A stretch of DNA of 64,000 nucleotides, taken from NCBI GenBank assembly GCA_964565925.1, contig CAZMGV010000014.1, forward strand, positions 1-64,000, read 5' to 3'. The first letter of the stretch is position 1. Every line of letters begins with the position of its first letter. The translations under genes and the position numbers were made by a program. The DNA is from CAZMGV01 sp964565925 (lineage in GTDB: Bacteria > JAGRBM01 > JAHCIT01). This document shows, piece after piece, positions 37,893 through 47,665 of the stretch. The notes beneath the pieces are model-generated. The model was not told the DNA's origin and did not search any database. It saw nothing but the letters and a program-made list of their open reading frames with translations.

Positions 37893-39632
37893 ATGGAAAC
37901 AGCGTCTCTCTGGTCCCGTTTTTCGCCTGCGCGCCGGTCGGCCGGAGCCGACCTGCTGGTGGTCGCGATTATCTTCGGCGTCATCTACCAGATCTCGCTG
38001 CTCGCCTCTCGCGTGCAGGCCCCGCCGCAGATCGCCGTCTCGATCGACCTGTCCATCGGTTCGCTTCCGGGCTACGCGGCCCTCTCCCTCGCCCGCGCGA
38101 CGATCAGCTACCTCCTGTGCATCGTGTTCATGCTGACCTACGGATACGCGGCCGCGAAGATGCCCCGCGCCGAGCGCATCCTCATCCCCCTCGTCGACAT
38201 CCTCCAGTCGATCCCGCTGCTGGGTTTTATGCCCGGTATCATCCTCGGCTTGACGCTGCTCTTCCCGAACTCGACGCTCGGGCTGGAGCTGGCGGCCATT
38301 CTGTTCATGTTCAGCTCGCAGGCCTGGAACATGACCTTCGACTACTACCGGTCTCTGAAAACCGTCCCGACGGAACTGGACGAACTGGCCCGGCTCCAGA
38401 ACTACGGCTGGTACCGCCGGCTCACCCGGGTCGAGATGCCCGTCGCGATGCTCTCGTTCGTCTGGAACTCGATGATGTCGGTGGCGGGCGGCTGGTTCTT
38501 CCTGATGGTCAGCGAGGCGTTCGTTCTGCAGAACAAGGACTTCCGTCTGCCGGGACTTGGCGCCTACATGTCGGTGGCCATCCAGAACAACGACGGCAAG
38601 GCGATGTTTGCCGCAGTCATCACCATGCTTCTGATGATCGTCCTGCTCGATCTCTTCATCTGGCGGCCGATGATCACCTGGGCCCAGCGCTTCCGCCTCG
38701 AAGAGCACACGGGGGAAACCCCCCGCAGTGCCGTGCTCGATATGTATCGCAGAAGCCGGCTCATTCTGGCGATCCGCGAACGGTTTCTGGATCCGCTCAT
38801 GCATCGTATCGATACCTGGATGCTGGAGAAGGTCGAGAAGCCCAAAGAGCCGTTCGAACAGCTTGCTCCCCGGATCCGCCAGCGGTTGTCCCCGCTGGAA
38901 CCGTTCCTCTGGATACTCATCGGGTTCCTTGCCGCCCACTCACTGGACAAGATTCGCGAGATCGCCAGCAGCCTGCGCGGCGAGGACTGGGGCGAGGTTT
39001 TCAGGGAATCCGTCCTGACGACCGGCCGTGTGTTCCTCGCGACCGTTCTTTCGACTCTCTGGACCGTTCCGGTTGGGGTCAAGATCGGCAGCAGTCCGGT
39101 CTGGTCAAAGCGCCTTCAGCCGGTCGTCCAGATTCTGGCCGCCTTCCCGGCGCCCATGATCTTCCCGGTCGCCATTATCGCATGCGACCTGGTCGGGATT
39201 CCGACAACGCTCAGTGCGGTGCTTCTGATGATGCTGGGTGCGCAGTGGTACATCCTGTTCAACGTGATTGCCGGCGCCTCGACGATCCCGAGCGAACTCC
39301 GGGAGCTGTCGAAATCAAGCGGCTTCTCGCGGATGACGCGCTGGAAGGTCCTGGTCCTCCCGGCCATCTTCCCCTATCTCGTCACCGGCTGGATCACCGC
39401 CGCCGGCGGTTCCTGGAACGCAACCATCGTGACGGAATATTTTGTCCTCAAGAACCGCGTGATCCGCGCGACCGGTCTCGGTGCGGCCATTAATGACGCC
39501 GCCTCTACGGGGGATATTTATCACCTGACGGTCGTGGTCGGGATCATGGTCGCCATCGTGATCATACTGAACCGCTATCTCTGGAAGCCGCTGCAGATGC
39601 TGGCGGAATCCAAATACGCCCTCAACCGCTAG
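37893..39632 (+). CDS. ABC transporter permease, two fused domains (NitT/TauT type)
   Basis: The 579-residue protein contains two copies of the binding-protein-dependent permease domain. The first (residues ~70-280) has the EAA-like loop DELARLQNYGWYRRLTRVEMPV, and the second (~380-570) has ELRELSKSSGFSRMTRWKVLVLP. Each is flanked by membrane helices, making about 12 in total. Such fused permeases belong to the nitrate/sulfonate/taurine group of importers and work with a single ATPase and normally a periplasmic binding protein. None is encoded nearby. The ATPase gene begins 35 bp downstream. Confidence 0.88.
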   Translation: METASLWSRFSPARRSAGADLLVVAIIFGVIYQISLLASRVQAPPQIAVSIDLSIGSLPGYAALSLARATISYLLCIVFMLTYGYAAAKMPRAERILIPLVDILQSIPLLGFMPGIILGLTLLFPNSTLGLELAAILFMFSSQAWNMTFDYYRSLKTVPTELDELARLQNYGWYRRLTRVEMPVAMLSFVWNSMMSVAGGWFFLMVSEAFVLQNKDFRLPGLGAYMSVAIQNNDGKAMFAAVITMLLMIVLLDLFIWRPMITWAQRFRLEEHTGETPRSAVLDMYRRSRLILAIRERFLDPLMHRIDTWMLEKVEKPKEPFEQLAPRIRQRLSPLEPFLWILIGFLAAHSLDKIREIASSLRGEDWGEVFRESVLTTGRVFLATVLSTLWTVPVGVKIGSSPVWSKRLQPVVQILAAFPAPMIFPVAIIACDLVGIPTTLSAVLLMMLGAQWYILFNVIAGASTIPSELRELSKSSGFSRMTRWKVLVLPAIFPYLVTGWITAAGGSWNATIVTEYFVLKNRVIRATGLGAAINDAASTGDIYHLTVVVGIMVAIVIILNRYLWKPLQMLAESKYALNR

Positions 39633-39667
39633 GAATTGTTCAGGAAGCTGGATAGGTAGACACCCGT

Positions 39668-41167
39668 ATGGCCGAACACATCACGACGCCAGCGCCGCAC
39701 GCCCCCGGGACCAATGGCAAAAGCATTGTTCCGGGCGGCGACGTGCTGCTGGGCCTGAAGGATGTGGCTGTCTCCTACGAACAGCCCGACGGCCGGCGGA
39801 TACTCGTGCTTGAAGGTATCGATCTCGAGATCCACGAAAAGGAAGTCGTCGCCATCATGGGACCTTCCGGTTGCGGAAAGTCGACGATCGTCCGTCTCCT
39901 TTCGGGGCTCATCACCCCCGTCGCCGGACAGGTGTCCTACCGGGGGAACCAGATCCCCGGGATCAACCAGCACGTCTCGATCGTGTTCCAGAACTTCGCC
40001 CTTTTCCCCTGGCTGACCGCGCGCGAGAATATCGAAACCGTTCTTCTGGACCGTATCACCGACCCGGAAGTCCGCCGGGAAAAGGTGAACCAGAAGATCA
40101 AGGTTGTCGGGCTGGAAGGCTTCGAGGATGTCTATCCGCGCGAACTGTCGGGCGGCATGCGCCAGCGGATCGGTATGGCGCGCGGGCTCGCCGTCGAGCC
40201 GGAAATCCTGCTGCTCGACGAACCGTTCAGCCAGGTCGACCTGCTCACCCGCGAGAACCTCCGCGCGGAACTGATGGAAATCTGGATGGACAAGGGGAAG
40301 AACCCCGTCTCCATGGTATTCGTGTCTAACGACATCAAGGAGATCGCGCTGCTGGCGTCGCGGGTCTACTTCATGGATTCGGGCCCCGGCCGTATCCGGG
40401 AAGTCGTGCAGATTCCGCTGCCTTACCCTCGCGATCCTCGCACCCGCGAATTCGAGAAAATGGTCGACCTGCTCCATGAACGGGCGACCCACGCCATCAT
40501 TCCGGATGAAGGCCCCGGCGCCATTCTGCCCGACAGCGTGACCTCACAGCTTCCGGCGCAGGCGCCGCTCGGCTCCGGCAAGTTCGAGCCCCTGCCCCGC
40601 GTCTACATGGGAGAGATCAACGGTCTTCTCGAAATACTCTGGGATCTCAAAGGCCGGGTGAACGTTTTCGAACTGAACGACCTGATCGCCAAGGACTTTA
40701 CCAAGACGATGCGCGTGGTGAAGTCGGCCGAACTGCTCGATTTCGTCGACACGCCCAGGCAGCAGGTCGAACTTACGCCGCGCGGGACGGAATACGTGAG
40801 CGCGGGTGTCGACGACCGCTCGGGCCTTCTGAAGGCATCGCTGCTGCAGCTCGAAATATTCAAGCACCTCGTCAACATGCTCGAACGGGCCGACGACAAA
40901 TCGGTCAGCAAGGACGTCGTGCTGGAGATGCTCGCGATCAAGCTGCCCTACGAGCACCCGGAGCGGCTGTTCCAGACTGTGCTGAACTGGGGCCGGACGG
41001 CGAAGCTGCTGGCTTATGAATCAGGATCCAATGTTCTCTCCCTGCACACGACCATGGGAGGCCCGCGCAAGACACGGGCACGCAAGAACAAGAACGCGGT
41101 CGCGGAACCGGTCACAGAGGAAACCGCCGACGAGGCGACGAACACCGACCAGCCGGATGCGGGCTGA
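39668..41167 (+). CDS. ABC ATPase with C-terminal AAA-associated domain
   Basis: The 499-residue protein has Walker A GPSGCGKST, a Q-loop (FQNFALFPW), signature LSGGMRQRIGMARGLA, Walker B EILLLDEPFSQVD and a switch-His replaced by Asn (VFVSNDIKE). After residue ~300 comes an AAA-associated C-terminal region (LLEILWDLKGRVNVFELNDLIAKDF, then LTPRGTEYV and an ERLFQTVLNWGR winged-helix-like part). This ATPase type goes with fused permeases such as its neighbour. The tail may sense substrate. The missing switch His (N for H) is unusual for a NitT/TauT ATPase. It converges, 9 bp away, on the PCMT-like gene. Confidence 0.85.
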   Translation: MAEHITTPAPHAPGTNGKSIVPGGDVLLGLKDVAVSYEQPDGRRILVLEGIDLEIHEKEVVAIMGPSGCGKSTIVRLLSGLITPVAGQVSYRGNQIPGINQHVSIVFQNFALFPWLTARENIETVLLDRITDPEVRREKVNQKIKVVGLEGFEDVYPRELSGGMRQRIGMARGLAVEPEILLLDEPFSQVDLLTRENLRAELMEIWMDKGKNPVSMVFVSNDIKEIALLASRVYFMDSGPGRIREVVQIPLPYPRDPRTREFEKMVDLLHERATHAIIPDEGPGAILPDSVTSQLPAQAPLGSGKFEPLPRVYMGEINGLLEILWDLKGRVNVFELNDLIAKDFTKTMRVVKSAELLDFVDTPRQQVELTPRGTEYVSAGVDDRSGLLKASLLQLEIFKHLVNMLERADDKSVSKDVVLEMLAIKLPYEHPERLFQTVLNWGRTAKLLAYESGSNVLSLHTTMGGPRKTRARKNKNAVAEPVTEETADEATNTDQPDAG

Positions 41168-41176
41168 CGATCCGGT

Positions 41177-42622
41177 TCACTTTACGTCGATGGCGAATAC
41201 GACTTTCTGTTTCCGGCTCGCGCAGTAACCGGCATCGTCTGCGGATGTACAGTAGAAGTAGAAAACCGTTCCCTCCACCGGATAACGGCCGGGCCTGCTT
41301 CCGGCAGGTATCGCGATGGATCCCTTTATCGGCGGAACGTCCGTGTAGTAGCTGGTGCCGAGTCCCTTGGAGTCGGCCTCCGCGCGGGTAATCTCCATCA
41401 CCTTGATCTTGGTTCCGTCGGCAACACCGAGCGCCGGAGCACCGTTCAGCCTGATATAGGCTGACGGATATTTGGGTACTTTTACGTGGGCGTCGGATTT
41501 CTGGAATCCGACTACGAGGCTGACCGTGCCGCCGGGAGCAGATTCGGCCGGCTCGGTTCTCGCATCCAGCTTGAGCGGCTCGGTTTCCGGAACCGCTTCT
41601 TCGAGCTTTCCGCCAGGCTTGTTCGTGGTCCCGCCGAGCATCTTCAACGCATCATCCAGACCGGCGGGATCTTCATTTGCAGCATCGTCCGAATCGGTCG
41701 GTGTGGCGGCTCGGGGATCGGCCGGGACGGATATGGACGGCTCCGCGGCCCTGGCGACCGCCTGCGCTGCTGCCGTCCGGCCATCCGGTTGAGCCACCGC
41801 CGGCACCGGCCACACCAGTGGTTCTGTATATTCGCCCGCAAACTGCGTATAGAGATTGTTCGGACCTGAGCTGTCGAGGCGCGGCATCTTCATGTCAGGC
41901 CCCTGCCGCCAGACGAGTCCGGTGGACTGAAGGTCGCCGACCATCAGCCGCCCGAAACCCGGACTACCCACAACGACGACGATTCGCCCCGACGGCCGAA
42001 GCAGCTCGATCCAGGCACCGGGTATCCAGTCCACTGAATAGGGAACGATAATCCGATCGAACCCCTCACCGGACGAACCCGCAGGCTTCAGGCTCTTGTC
42101 CAGGCTGAATGGCGGTTTGCAGACGTATTCCAGGGCTCCCTTTGAGGCCACGTTTGCCAGATCCAGGAACCGCTCCGCCGCTTTCCGCGAAGCCGAGACA
42201 TATCCGCAATCGCCATCGACCGCCGTGATGAATGCGGGCGTAAGCCGGAGAAGGGACTCCAGATATCCGCCCATCGATCCCAGGACCAGAACGTTGTTGT
42301 ACTGCGCGACGTCCGACATGATGAGCAGTTTCGCCAGCTCGGACGGAGCCCAATTGATACGGTCCTTGCCGGAAGTGAGCTGGATATCGCTGTTGGCGAC
42401 TTCCCTCTCCCGTTCAATCACGAACATCTCGCGGGGTACCTGCCTGAACAGGAGCGCCACCCGTTCGGGTATCCCGGTTGAAGTGAGGCGCTCGAACACC
42501 AGCTGTTCGCGGTCCTTACGGTGAGTCTCAATCCCAGTTGGCCGTCCGGAGTGACAGGCGCTTGCCGTCAGGAAAGCAAAGCCGGCAAGAACCGTAACGA
42601 TCCAGTGCCGTGCCGGCGGCAC
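41177..42622 (-). CDS. Lipoprotein with degenerate protein-isoaspartate methyltransferase-like domain
   Basis: The product is 481 residues from GTG 42622, which gives a signal (PPARHWIVTVLAGFAFLTASAC) with lipobox Cys23. Longer readings to 42736 overlap the previous gene. Residues about 30-240 follow the PCMT plan: ERLTSTGIPERVALLFRQVPREMFV, SPSELAKLL-like helix, NNVLVLGSMGGYLESLL in place of the SAM-binding VLEIGTGSGY, then AVDGD and FDRIIVPYSVDWIPGAWIELLRPSGRIVVVVG. The Gly-rich loop is altered, so SAM binding is doubtful. A Thr/Pro/Asp-rich spacer leads to a beta domain ending YFYCTSADDAGYCASRKQ. Export of a PCMT-like fold is unusual; I infer a structural or binding role. Confidence 0.6.
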   Translation of the reverse strand: MPPARHWIVTVLAGFAFLTASACHSGRPTGIETHRKDREQLVFERLTSTGIPERVALLFRQVPREMFVIEREREVANSDIQLTSGKDRINWAPSELAKLLIMSDVAQYNNVLVLGSMGGYLESLLRLTPAFITAVDGDCGYVSASRKAAERFLDLANVASKGALEYVCKPPFSLDKSLKPAGSSGEGFDRIIVPYSVDWIPGAWIELLRPSGRIVVVVGSPGFGRLMVGDLQSTGLVWRQGPDMKMPRLDSSGPNNLYTQFAGEYTEPLVWPVPAVAQPDGRTAAAQAVARAAEPSISVPADPRAATPTDSDDAANEDPAGLDDALKMLGGTTNKPGGKLEEAVPETEPLKLDARTEPAESAPGGTVSLVVGFQKSDAHVKVPKYPSAYIRLNGAPALGVADGTKIKVMEITRAEADSKGLGTSYYTDVPPIKGSIAIPAGSRPGRYPVEGTVFYFYCTSADDAGYCASRKQKVVFAIDVK

Positions 42623-42656
42623 GCCGGCGGGCCACCGTGAGTTCAGTCCGGAACCG

Positions 42657-43502
42657 TTACTTCTTGTCTGGCTTGGCTGTTTTCTTGGACTTAGCATTAA
42701 CGGCATATTGCCTGTTGGCGATTTCAAACGGCGCATCGGTTACCTGATCATTTTCATCGAAATAGGTGAGTGTCACGCGGCTGGGAAGCATGAACCCTTC
42801 GGCAAGTCCGTAAAAGGGTTCGATCCGGTACCGCAGGTCGACCGTCCCGACCCGGACCTTGAAATTCAGTTCCCTGAATACCCGCTTCCCCTGCAGCATC
42901 TGGAACTGGGCGTCGGTTTCGAAAATGGCCTGAGGCCCGGCGCCTTTCAGGTTGGATTTCATAAAATCTTTTGAAAAGGTCTTCGTAAACGAATCGACTT
43001 TTGAATACGCGACCTTCTTGCGGCCGGTGACGACCAGTCCGTCCGATTTGCGGTCGACCTGCAGATCAAAATCCTTGAAAAAGTAGGCGTGTTCGTCAGG
43101 GACGATGATTTCCGCCATCTGCTGATGCACACCCTGATGCCGCTTCAGCTCCAGCGGATCGTAACCTTTCGGCCAGCCATCGATGGCAAAACGGGTCCGC
43201 CTATCGGCATCCCACGAATAGAGTCCTTCCAGCTTCAAGCCGTTGGACCGGATCGGAAACTGCGGATTTCCCGCGATTTCACTATCCAGGGAGTTCTTCA
43301 GGCGCTTCTGGAGTTCCTCGACGTCGAACTCGCCAAGCAGTGTTTTCAGGCCATGTTTCTGCGGGAGATAGTAGTTTTCGTCGATTTCCGCGCCTATATC
43401 GCTGGCCTTCTGGGCAGATGCACGCCGGACGGGCGGGATCAAAATTCCCAAACTCGCTCCGGCCGTGAAAACCAGCCATTCTCGCCTGGTGAGACGCGTC
43501 AC
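42657..43502 (-). CDS. Tat-signal exported protein, unknown function
   Basis: The 281-residue protein begins TRLTRREWLVFTAGASLGIL, a plausible twin-arginine signal with cleavage near RASAQ. The mature part has mostly beta character: LKLEGLYSWDADRRTRFAID, YFFKDFDLQVDRKSDGLVVTGRKK, and FKVRVGTVDLRYRIEPFYGL. It ends in a Lys-rich tail. It may be a lipid- or sugar-binding beta protein; no family name is offered. The PCMT-like lipoprotein follows 34 bp later, so the pair is probably one operon in which both products are exported. Confidence 0.5.
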   Translation of the reverse strand: MTRLTRREWLVFTAGASLGILIPPVRRASAQKASDIGAEIDENYYLPQKHGLKTLLGEFDVEELQKRLKNSLDSEIAGNPQFPIRSNGLKLEGLYSWDADRRTRFAIDGWPKGYDPLELKRHQGVHQQMAEIIVPDEHAYFFKDFDLQVDRKSDGLVVTGRKKVAYSKVDSFTKTFSKDFMKSNLKGAGPQAIFETDAQFQMLQGKRVFRELNFKVRVGTVDLRYRIEPFYGLAEGFMLPSRVTLTYFDENDQVTDAPFEIANRQYAVNAKSKKTAKPDKK

Positions 43503-43585
43503 TCTAACCTCCTGTAATTCTTATTAAAAGCGTAGCCTATTGGCTGGACAGGCCCAACAGAAACTTCCTACAATTTTGCTAGCCA

Positions 43586-46500
43586 ATGAAGATACTTAAC
43601 CGCTGTTCAGAATCGCCCTGCGGCCGCCGGGCTCGTACCCACGCCGCCGCTCTGCTTGTCGTTGTGCTTTTTATCACCGTTCTTTCCGGTTGTTTCGGAA
43701 AAGGCTCCGGAAATTCATCGAGTTATTGCCAGCAGCACCCTGAAGACACGGCACGCTGCGATCATAACCCGCCGCCGCCCCCCTCCAATATTCCGTTGAC
43801 CGGGGAAATCCTGAATACCCCGGCGCCGGACCCCACCCTGATCAATACGCCGCTTGCCATTCGCTTCAGCCGCGCAGTTGATCAGGCCACTCTCGCCGCC
43901 AACGTCACCGTGGAACCGCTGACTCTGGGAACCGTTTCCGGAGCAGCCATACCGATTACTCTCAACGCTACCTTGTTTTCCGACTCCAGCGGAACGCTGG
44001 CCATGTTTGTCCCCACCGGAGGAACCTGGCCTTTCCTGGGTACGCAGGATGTCAGGGTCACTGTCACGCAAGGCATTAAGGCCGCCGATGACAACCGGTC
44101 GCTCGAAACCGTACTGACGGAAGACCTGACCATTTCGACGGATTCGGACACCTCCATATCGCTTCCGACAAACATCACGGTCGACAGCCACCTCGTTCCC
44201 GATACGAATCCGGTTTATTCCAATGTCTCCACACCTGCCTATTCGCTGAATCTCGGAGAGCAGCTTCTCTTCAGGGTGATCGGATCGGGAACGGACCCGA
44301 TCTGTAACAACCAGAGCGCGACGATCGCGCTGGTCGGGTTCAATTCCAACGGTTTGCTCGAGGGACTTCTCTTCGAGCCTTCAACGGAAGTCCAATGCAC
44401 GATCACCCTCAGGTTCTGGGATCTGGCAGGCAATACATCCGATGTCGTGTTCGATTTCGTTTTCGACCAGGTCTCGCCGTCCGCACCGACGGTTGTTCCT
44501 GAAAATCTTCTGGCGGGCAACTACACGGCGAATGACAGCGTCGTTCTTGATGTGACTCCGGTCTCCGACCCCTATAACGACAAGATTCGAGTCACGGGCG
44601 GCGCCCTGCTCGCAACCCAGACGATCACGCTGTCCACTGAAAACGTGTCCGTCTCCCTGTCCACCGGAGCCAATAATCTCTCGGTCTATGTGCTGGACAA
44701 GGCCGGTAATCTGAGCAGCCCGACAACGCTCACGGTCACCCGCGACGTGACGGCACCCGTCATTACGACTCTTGCCATCCAGAGTCTCGGATCCGTCCCG
44801 CGCCAGCTGACCACGCCCGGCGTGAACGTGGTGAACGGCACCGAACTGGATGCGCTGGTCGTACCGTTCAGCGTTTCCCTGAATCTGGACGAAAGTGCCG
44901 ACATACAGGTTATCGATGTGACCAACCCGCTTTCGCCCGTCGTGCTTGCCGAGGAGCAACGCCCGGCCGGAAATATCGCGCCCGTGGACTTCACGATTGA
45001 CGCCGGACTGACACTGACCATCAAAGTGACTGCAACGAATGCCGTCAATCTGACCACCGAGACTGACCAATATACGGTGACGGCAGATACTTCACTGACC
45101 CCGGACTTCCAGGTCACCGATGTCCTTGACGGTCTGATTTCGGCCTACTCTGTCGCGGCCGACACATTCCGCACCGGCTCGATTGAGCCGGATATTGAGG
45201 GCGTCGCGGAACGGGGAGCTACGATCACATTCAACGCGATTGGTCTGCAGTCCCAGACCACAGCCGCGTCCGGATCGGATGTTTTCCCGGCATCGGGCAG
45301 CTTTTCCTTAAGGATAACGGCCGACGGAACGACCAATGTCTCTGCAACCATTGCCGATACCGCCGGCAATCAGGCGACGGTAAATCCGGCCATTGCGATC
45401 ACGAGCGACCAGATCCCGCCGGACGCTCCGACACTGACCGGGTCTACCGTGTCCGGCGGCTGTACCGCGTCAGTGACCACACTCAGCTCAGGAGACGTCC
45501 TGGTTCAGCTGACCGGTTCTATCGCAAGCTGCGATCCGGCAACACTCGACGGAACGGTCACCGAGGATCTGCCCGGTCCGCTTGCGGGAGGTGCGACCTA
45601 CGTACAGGCGGATATGGACGGTTCGTTATACCCGGCCAGCCCTTTGCTGGTTCAGGAAAACGAGGACGCCTCAGGCGGACCGTTTGACTACTCGCTACAG
45701 TTAACGGGGCTTTCAGCCAATAGTGCCGTTCAGGGGACGCTTTACGCGATCGATAGAGTCGGTCAGGTCAGTACATCCGTTTCCTTTATCGTGGTGACAC
45801 AGGATGATGCGACCTCTGCCGTATCCCCGGTAATAATCAAAGCGAAGAACGACAATACCGGCGGCCGGCCGGATGCGGTGCTGGGATTATCCTCACTGGC
45901 GGGGCCCATATTCAAAACCTCGCCGACAAACGCCACTCACGTAGTGATCTCCGGCATCACCGCTCCGGGAGCCATTGTCGACCTTTTCGCCGGTGCCCCG
46001 CCCGCGACCCCTCCATCCCTGTTCTCTCTGGTACCCCAGTCCGCCGTAACCGCAAATGCGCTGACCGGAGAGTTCCAGATCACGATTCGTCCTGACAGCA
46101 CCGCTTTTGCATGGTCGGGCAGCTCCGATTCGGAAACCCAGTCGTTCACAGTCAGAAGTTCGATTAATTCCACCGACACCGATGTCGAGGTCCAGATAGT
46201 CCGGGACGAGGGCGTGCCGCAGACGGACAACGTAAACTGCGCTGCTGATCTGTCACCCGTGTTCCCGGTCGGGAACTTGCTGAAGGCGCAGATCACCGTT
46301 GCAGGCGCCTGCTATACCGCTCTTCAGCGTACGGAACTGGTCGCCCAGAACCTTGGGGCCGGATTGCCTGCCTGCCCGGTCTCCAGTGTGGTCGCCGCAG
46401 CTTCCACCCCGTTGCTCAACGGAGGAGTGACGACGCTTCAGATTGACGCTGTTGCCGGCGACCGTCTCCAGATCTTCTTCCGCGACGAAGCAGGGAACCA

Positions 46501-47653
46501 GACGCCCGTTGGAAACCGGACCTGCAGCACCGTACCTAATAACCGCGTTGCGCTGTTTCATACAGGTGTTTCCGAAACCGTCACGGACCCGACACTGCAG
46601 ATCATCGACCTCGATGCAGCCAGTCCGCAGTTTTTCGATGTCGAGATTCAGCCTTCCGGCGCCCCGCTCCAGCCAAGTGGCACGATCTTCTTCGCTGGCC
46701 CGGACCGGCTGATAGGGTTTGGCCGTCCGGATTCTACCCATACACAAATCGACACTTTCGGTTTCGCCCTGCTCCCTTCACCGGTCGCCACTCTGACCGA
46801 CTCCCAGCTGTTCACATTCCCTGGGGTTGCCGTCCATGGGCGCAGCGACGTCTCCCTGGCAACGATAGCGGCGCCGGGGTCAGTCAACTCCATTCTCAAG
46901 AAACTGTCTGTGAATTCGCTGGATGGCACAATCACCAACGCAACCGACATCACGTTCCCCGGCATGTCCACATCGAACAATCTGTTTCCGGTCGACTTGA
47001 AACTTCTGCCCCTTATGGGCGGACGCCACCGCCGGGTTCTCATCCTCCGGTTCTCGCTATCCTTCACTATTGACCAGCCGGGCGACGTACTACTGTTCGA
47101 TCTGGACACCGACAGTTCAATATTCCCGGCAGAACCCTATGTTGGTACAGTCAATGGATCCAAGCGCGGATTCGCCACCTGCGATGCCCCAAGCCAGATT
47201 TCGGTCACGGCTGACGGCCTCTGGGCATACATCATCTGTAACAATTCAGTACCATCCTCTACGGATCTGACGACGATCAACCTCTCGCCGACCACTCCAA
47301 CGCAGGGAAATGCGGCCTCGTTCCCTTTGGTATATCAGTCCAACCTGCTGATGGGCTTTACCCGAATCGTTGCGCTTCCTGCAGGCGGCATGGCCGTCGC
47401 GTCCGATGTGAACGGAACCCTGTATCTTCTTTCGGGACTCGACACATTCACGCCCATCGTTGTGACAACTACCGCCAACGAAGGCCATACGTATACCAGC
47501 CTGAGCATGACGGGTGACGGCACGAGACTGCTGGCGGGCAACGGAGACCTGGTCGACACCTATATAGTCGGACCCGCAACGCTGACGTACGACCAGACCC
47601 TCACGACACCGGTGGCTGGGGCGCCGATCAATTACGTGGCGCCGCTTCCCTGA
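43586..47653 (+). CDS. Giant surface lipoprotein with Ig-like repeats and C-terminal propeller
   Basis: The 1355-residue protein has a signal with lipobox LSGC (Cys36). After a Pro-rich linker comes an Ig-like Big-5 type domain (LNTPAPDPTLINTPLAIRFSRAVDQATL) and then a series of bacterial Ig/cadherin-like modules, each introduced by D-x-x-P-P-x-x-P-type linkers (QIPPDAPTLTGSTV; QVSPSAPTVVPENL). The last ~300 residues look like a beta-propeller (GPDRLIGFGRPD, AVASDVNGTLYLLSG, MTGDGTRLLAGNGDLV). It is probably an outer-membrane-anchored adhesin or polysaccharide-interacting protein. Glycosyltransferase genes follow 12 bp later. Confidence 0.7.
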   Translation: MKILNRCSESPCGRRARTHAAALLVVVLFITVLSGCFGKGSGNSSSYCQQHPEDTARCDHNPPPPPSNIPLTGEILNTPAPDPTLINTPLAIRFSRAVDQATLAANVTVEPLTLGTVSGAAIPITLNATLFSDSSGTLAMFVPTGGTWPFLGTQDVRVTVTQGIKAADDNRSLETVLTEDLTISTDSDTSISLPTNITVDSHLVPDTNPVYSNVSTPAYSLNLGEQLLFRVIGSGTDPICNNQSATIALVGFNSNGLLEGLLFEPSTEVQCTITLRFWDLAGNTSDVVFDFVFDQVSPSAPTVVPENLLAGNYTANDSVVLDVTPVSDPYNDKIRVTGGALLATQTITLSTENVSVSLSTGANNLSVYVLDKAGNLSSPTTLTVTRDVTAPVITTLAIQSLGSVPRQLTTPGVNVVNGTELDALVVPFSVSLNLDESADIQVIDVTNPLSPVVLAEEQRPAGNIAPVDFTIDAGLTLTIKVTATNAVNLTTETDQYTVTADTSLTPDFQVTDVLDGLISAYSVAADTFRTGSIEPDIEGVAERGATITFNAIGLQSQTTAASGSDVFPASGSFSLRITADGTTNVSATIADTAGNQATVNPAIAITSDQIPPDAPTLTGSTVSGGCTASVTTLSSGDVLVQLTGSIASCDPATLDGTVTEDLPGPLAGGATYVQADMDGSLYPASPLLVQENEDASGGPFDYSLQLTGLSANSAVQGTLYAIDRVGQVSTSVSFIVVTQDDATSAVSPVIIKAKNDNTGGRPDAVLGLSSLAGPIFKTSPTNATHVVISGITAPGAIVDLFAGAPPATPPSLFSLVPQSAVTANALTGEFQITIRPDSTAFAWSGSSDSETQSFTVRSSINSTDTDVEVQIVRDEGVPQTDNVNCAADLSPVFPVGNLLKAQITVAGACYTALQRTELVAQNLGAGLPACPVSSVVAAASTPLLNGGVTTLQIDAVAGDRLQIFFRDEAGNQTPVGNRTCSTVPNNRVALFHTGVSETVTDPTLQIIDLDAASPQFFDVEIQPSGAPLQPSGTIFFAGPDRLIGFGRPDSTHTQIDTFGFALLPSPVATLTDSQLFTFPGVAVHGRSDVSLATIAAPGSVNSILKKLSVNSLDGTITNATDITFPGMSTSNNLFPVDLKLLPLMGGRHRRVLILRFSLSFTIDQPGDVLLFDLDTDSSIFPAEPYVGTVNGSKRGFATCDAPSQISVTADGLWAYIICNNSVPSSTDLTTINLSPTTPTQGNAASFPLVYQSNLLMGFTRIVALPAGGMAVASDVNGTLYLLSGLDTFTPIVVTTTANEGHTYTSLSMTGDGTRLLAGNGDLVDTYIVGPATLTYDQTLTTPVAGAPINYVAPLP

Positions 47654-47665
47654 TCGGTAAACACC

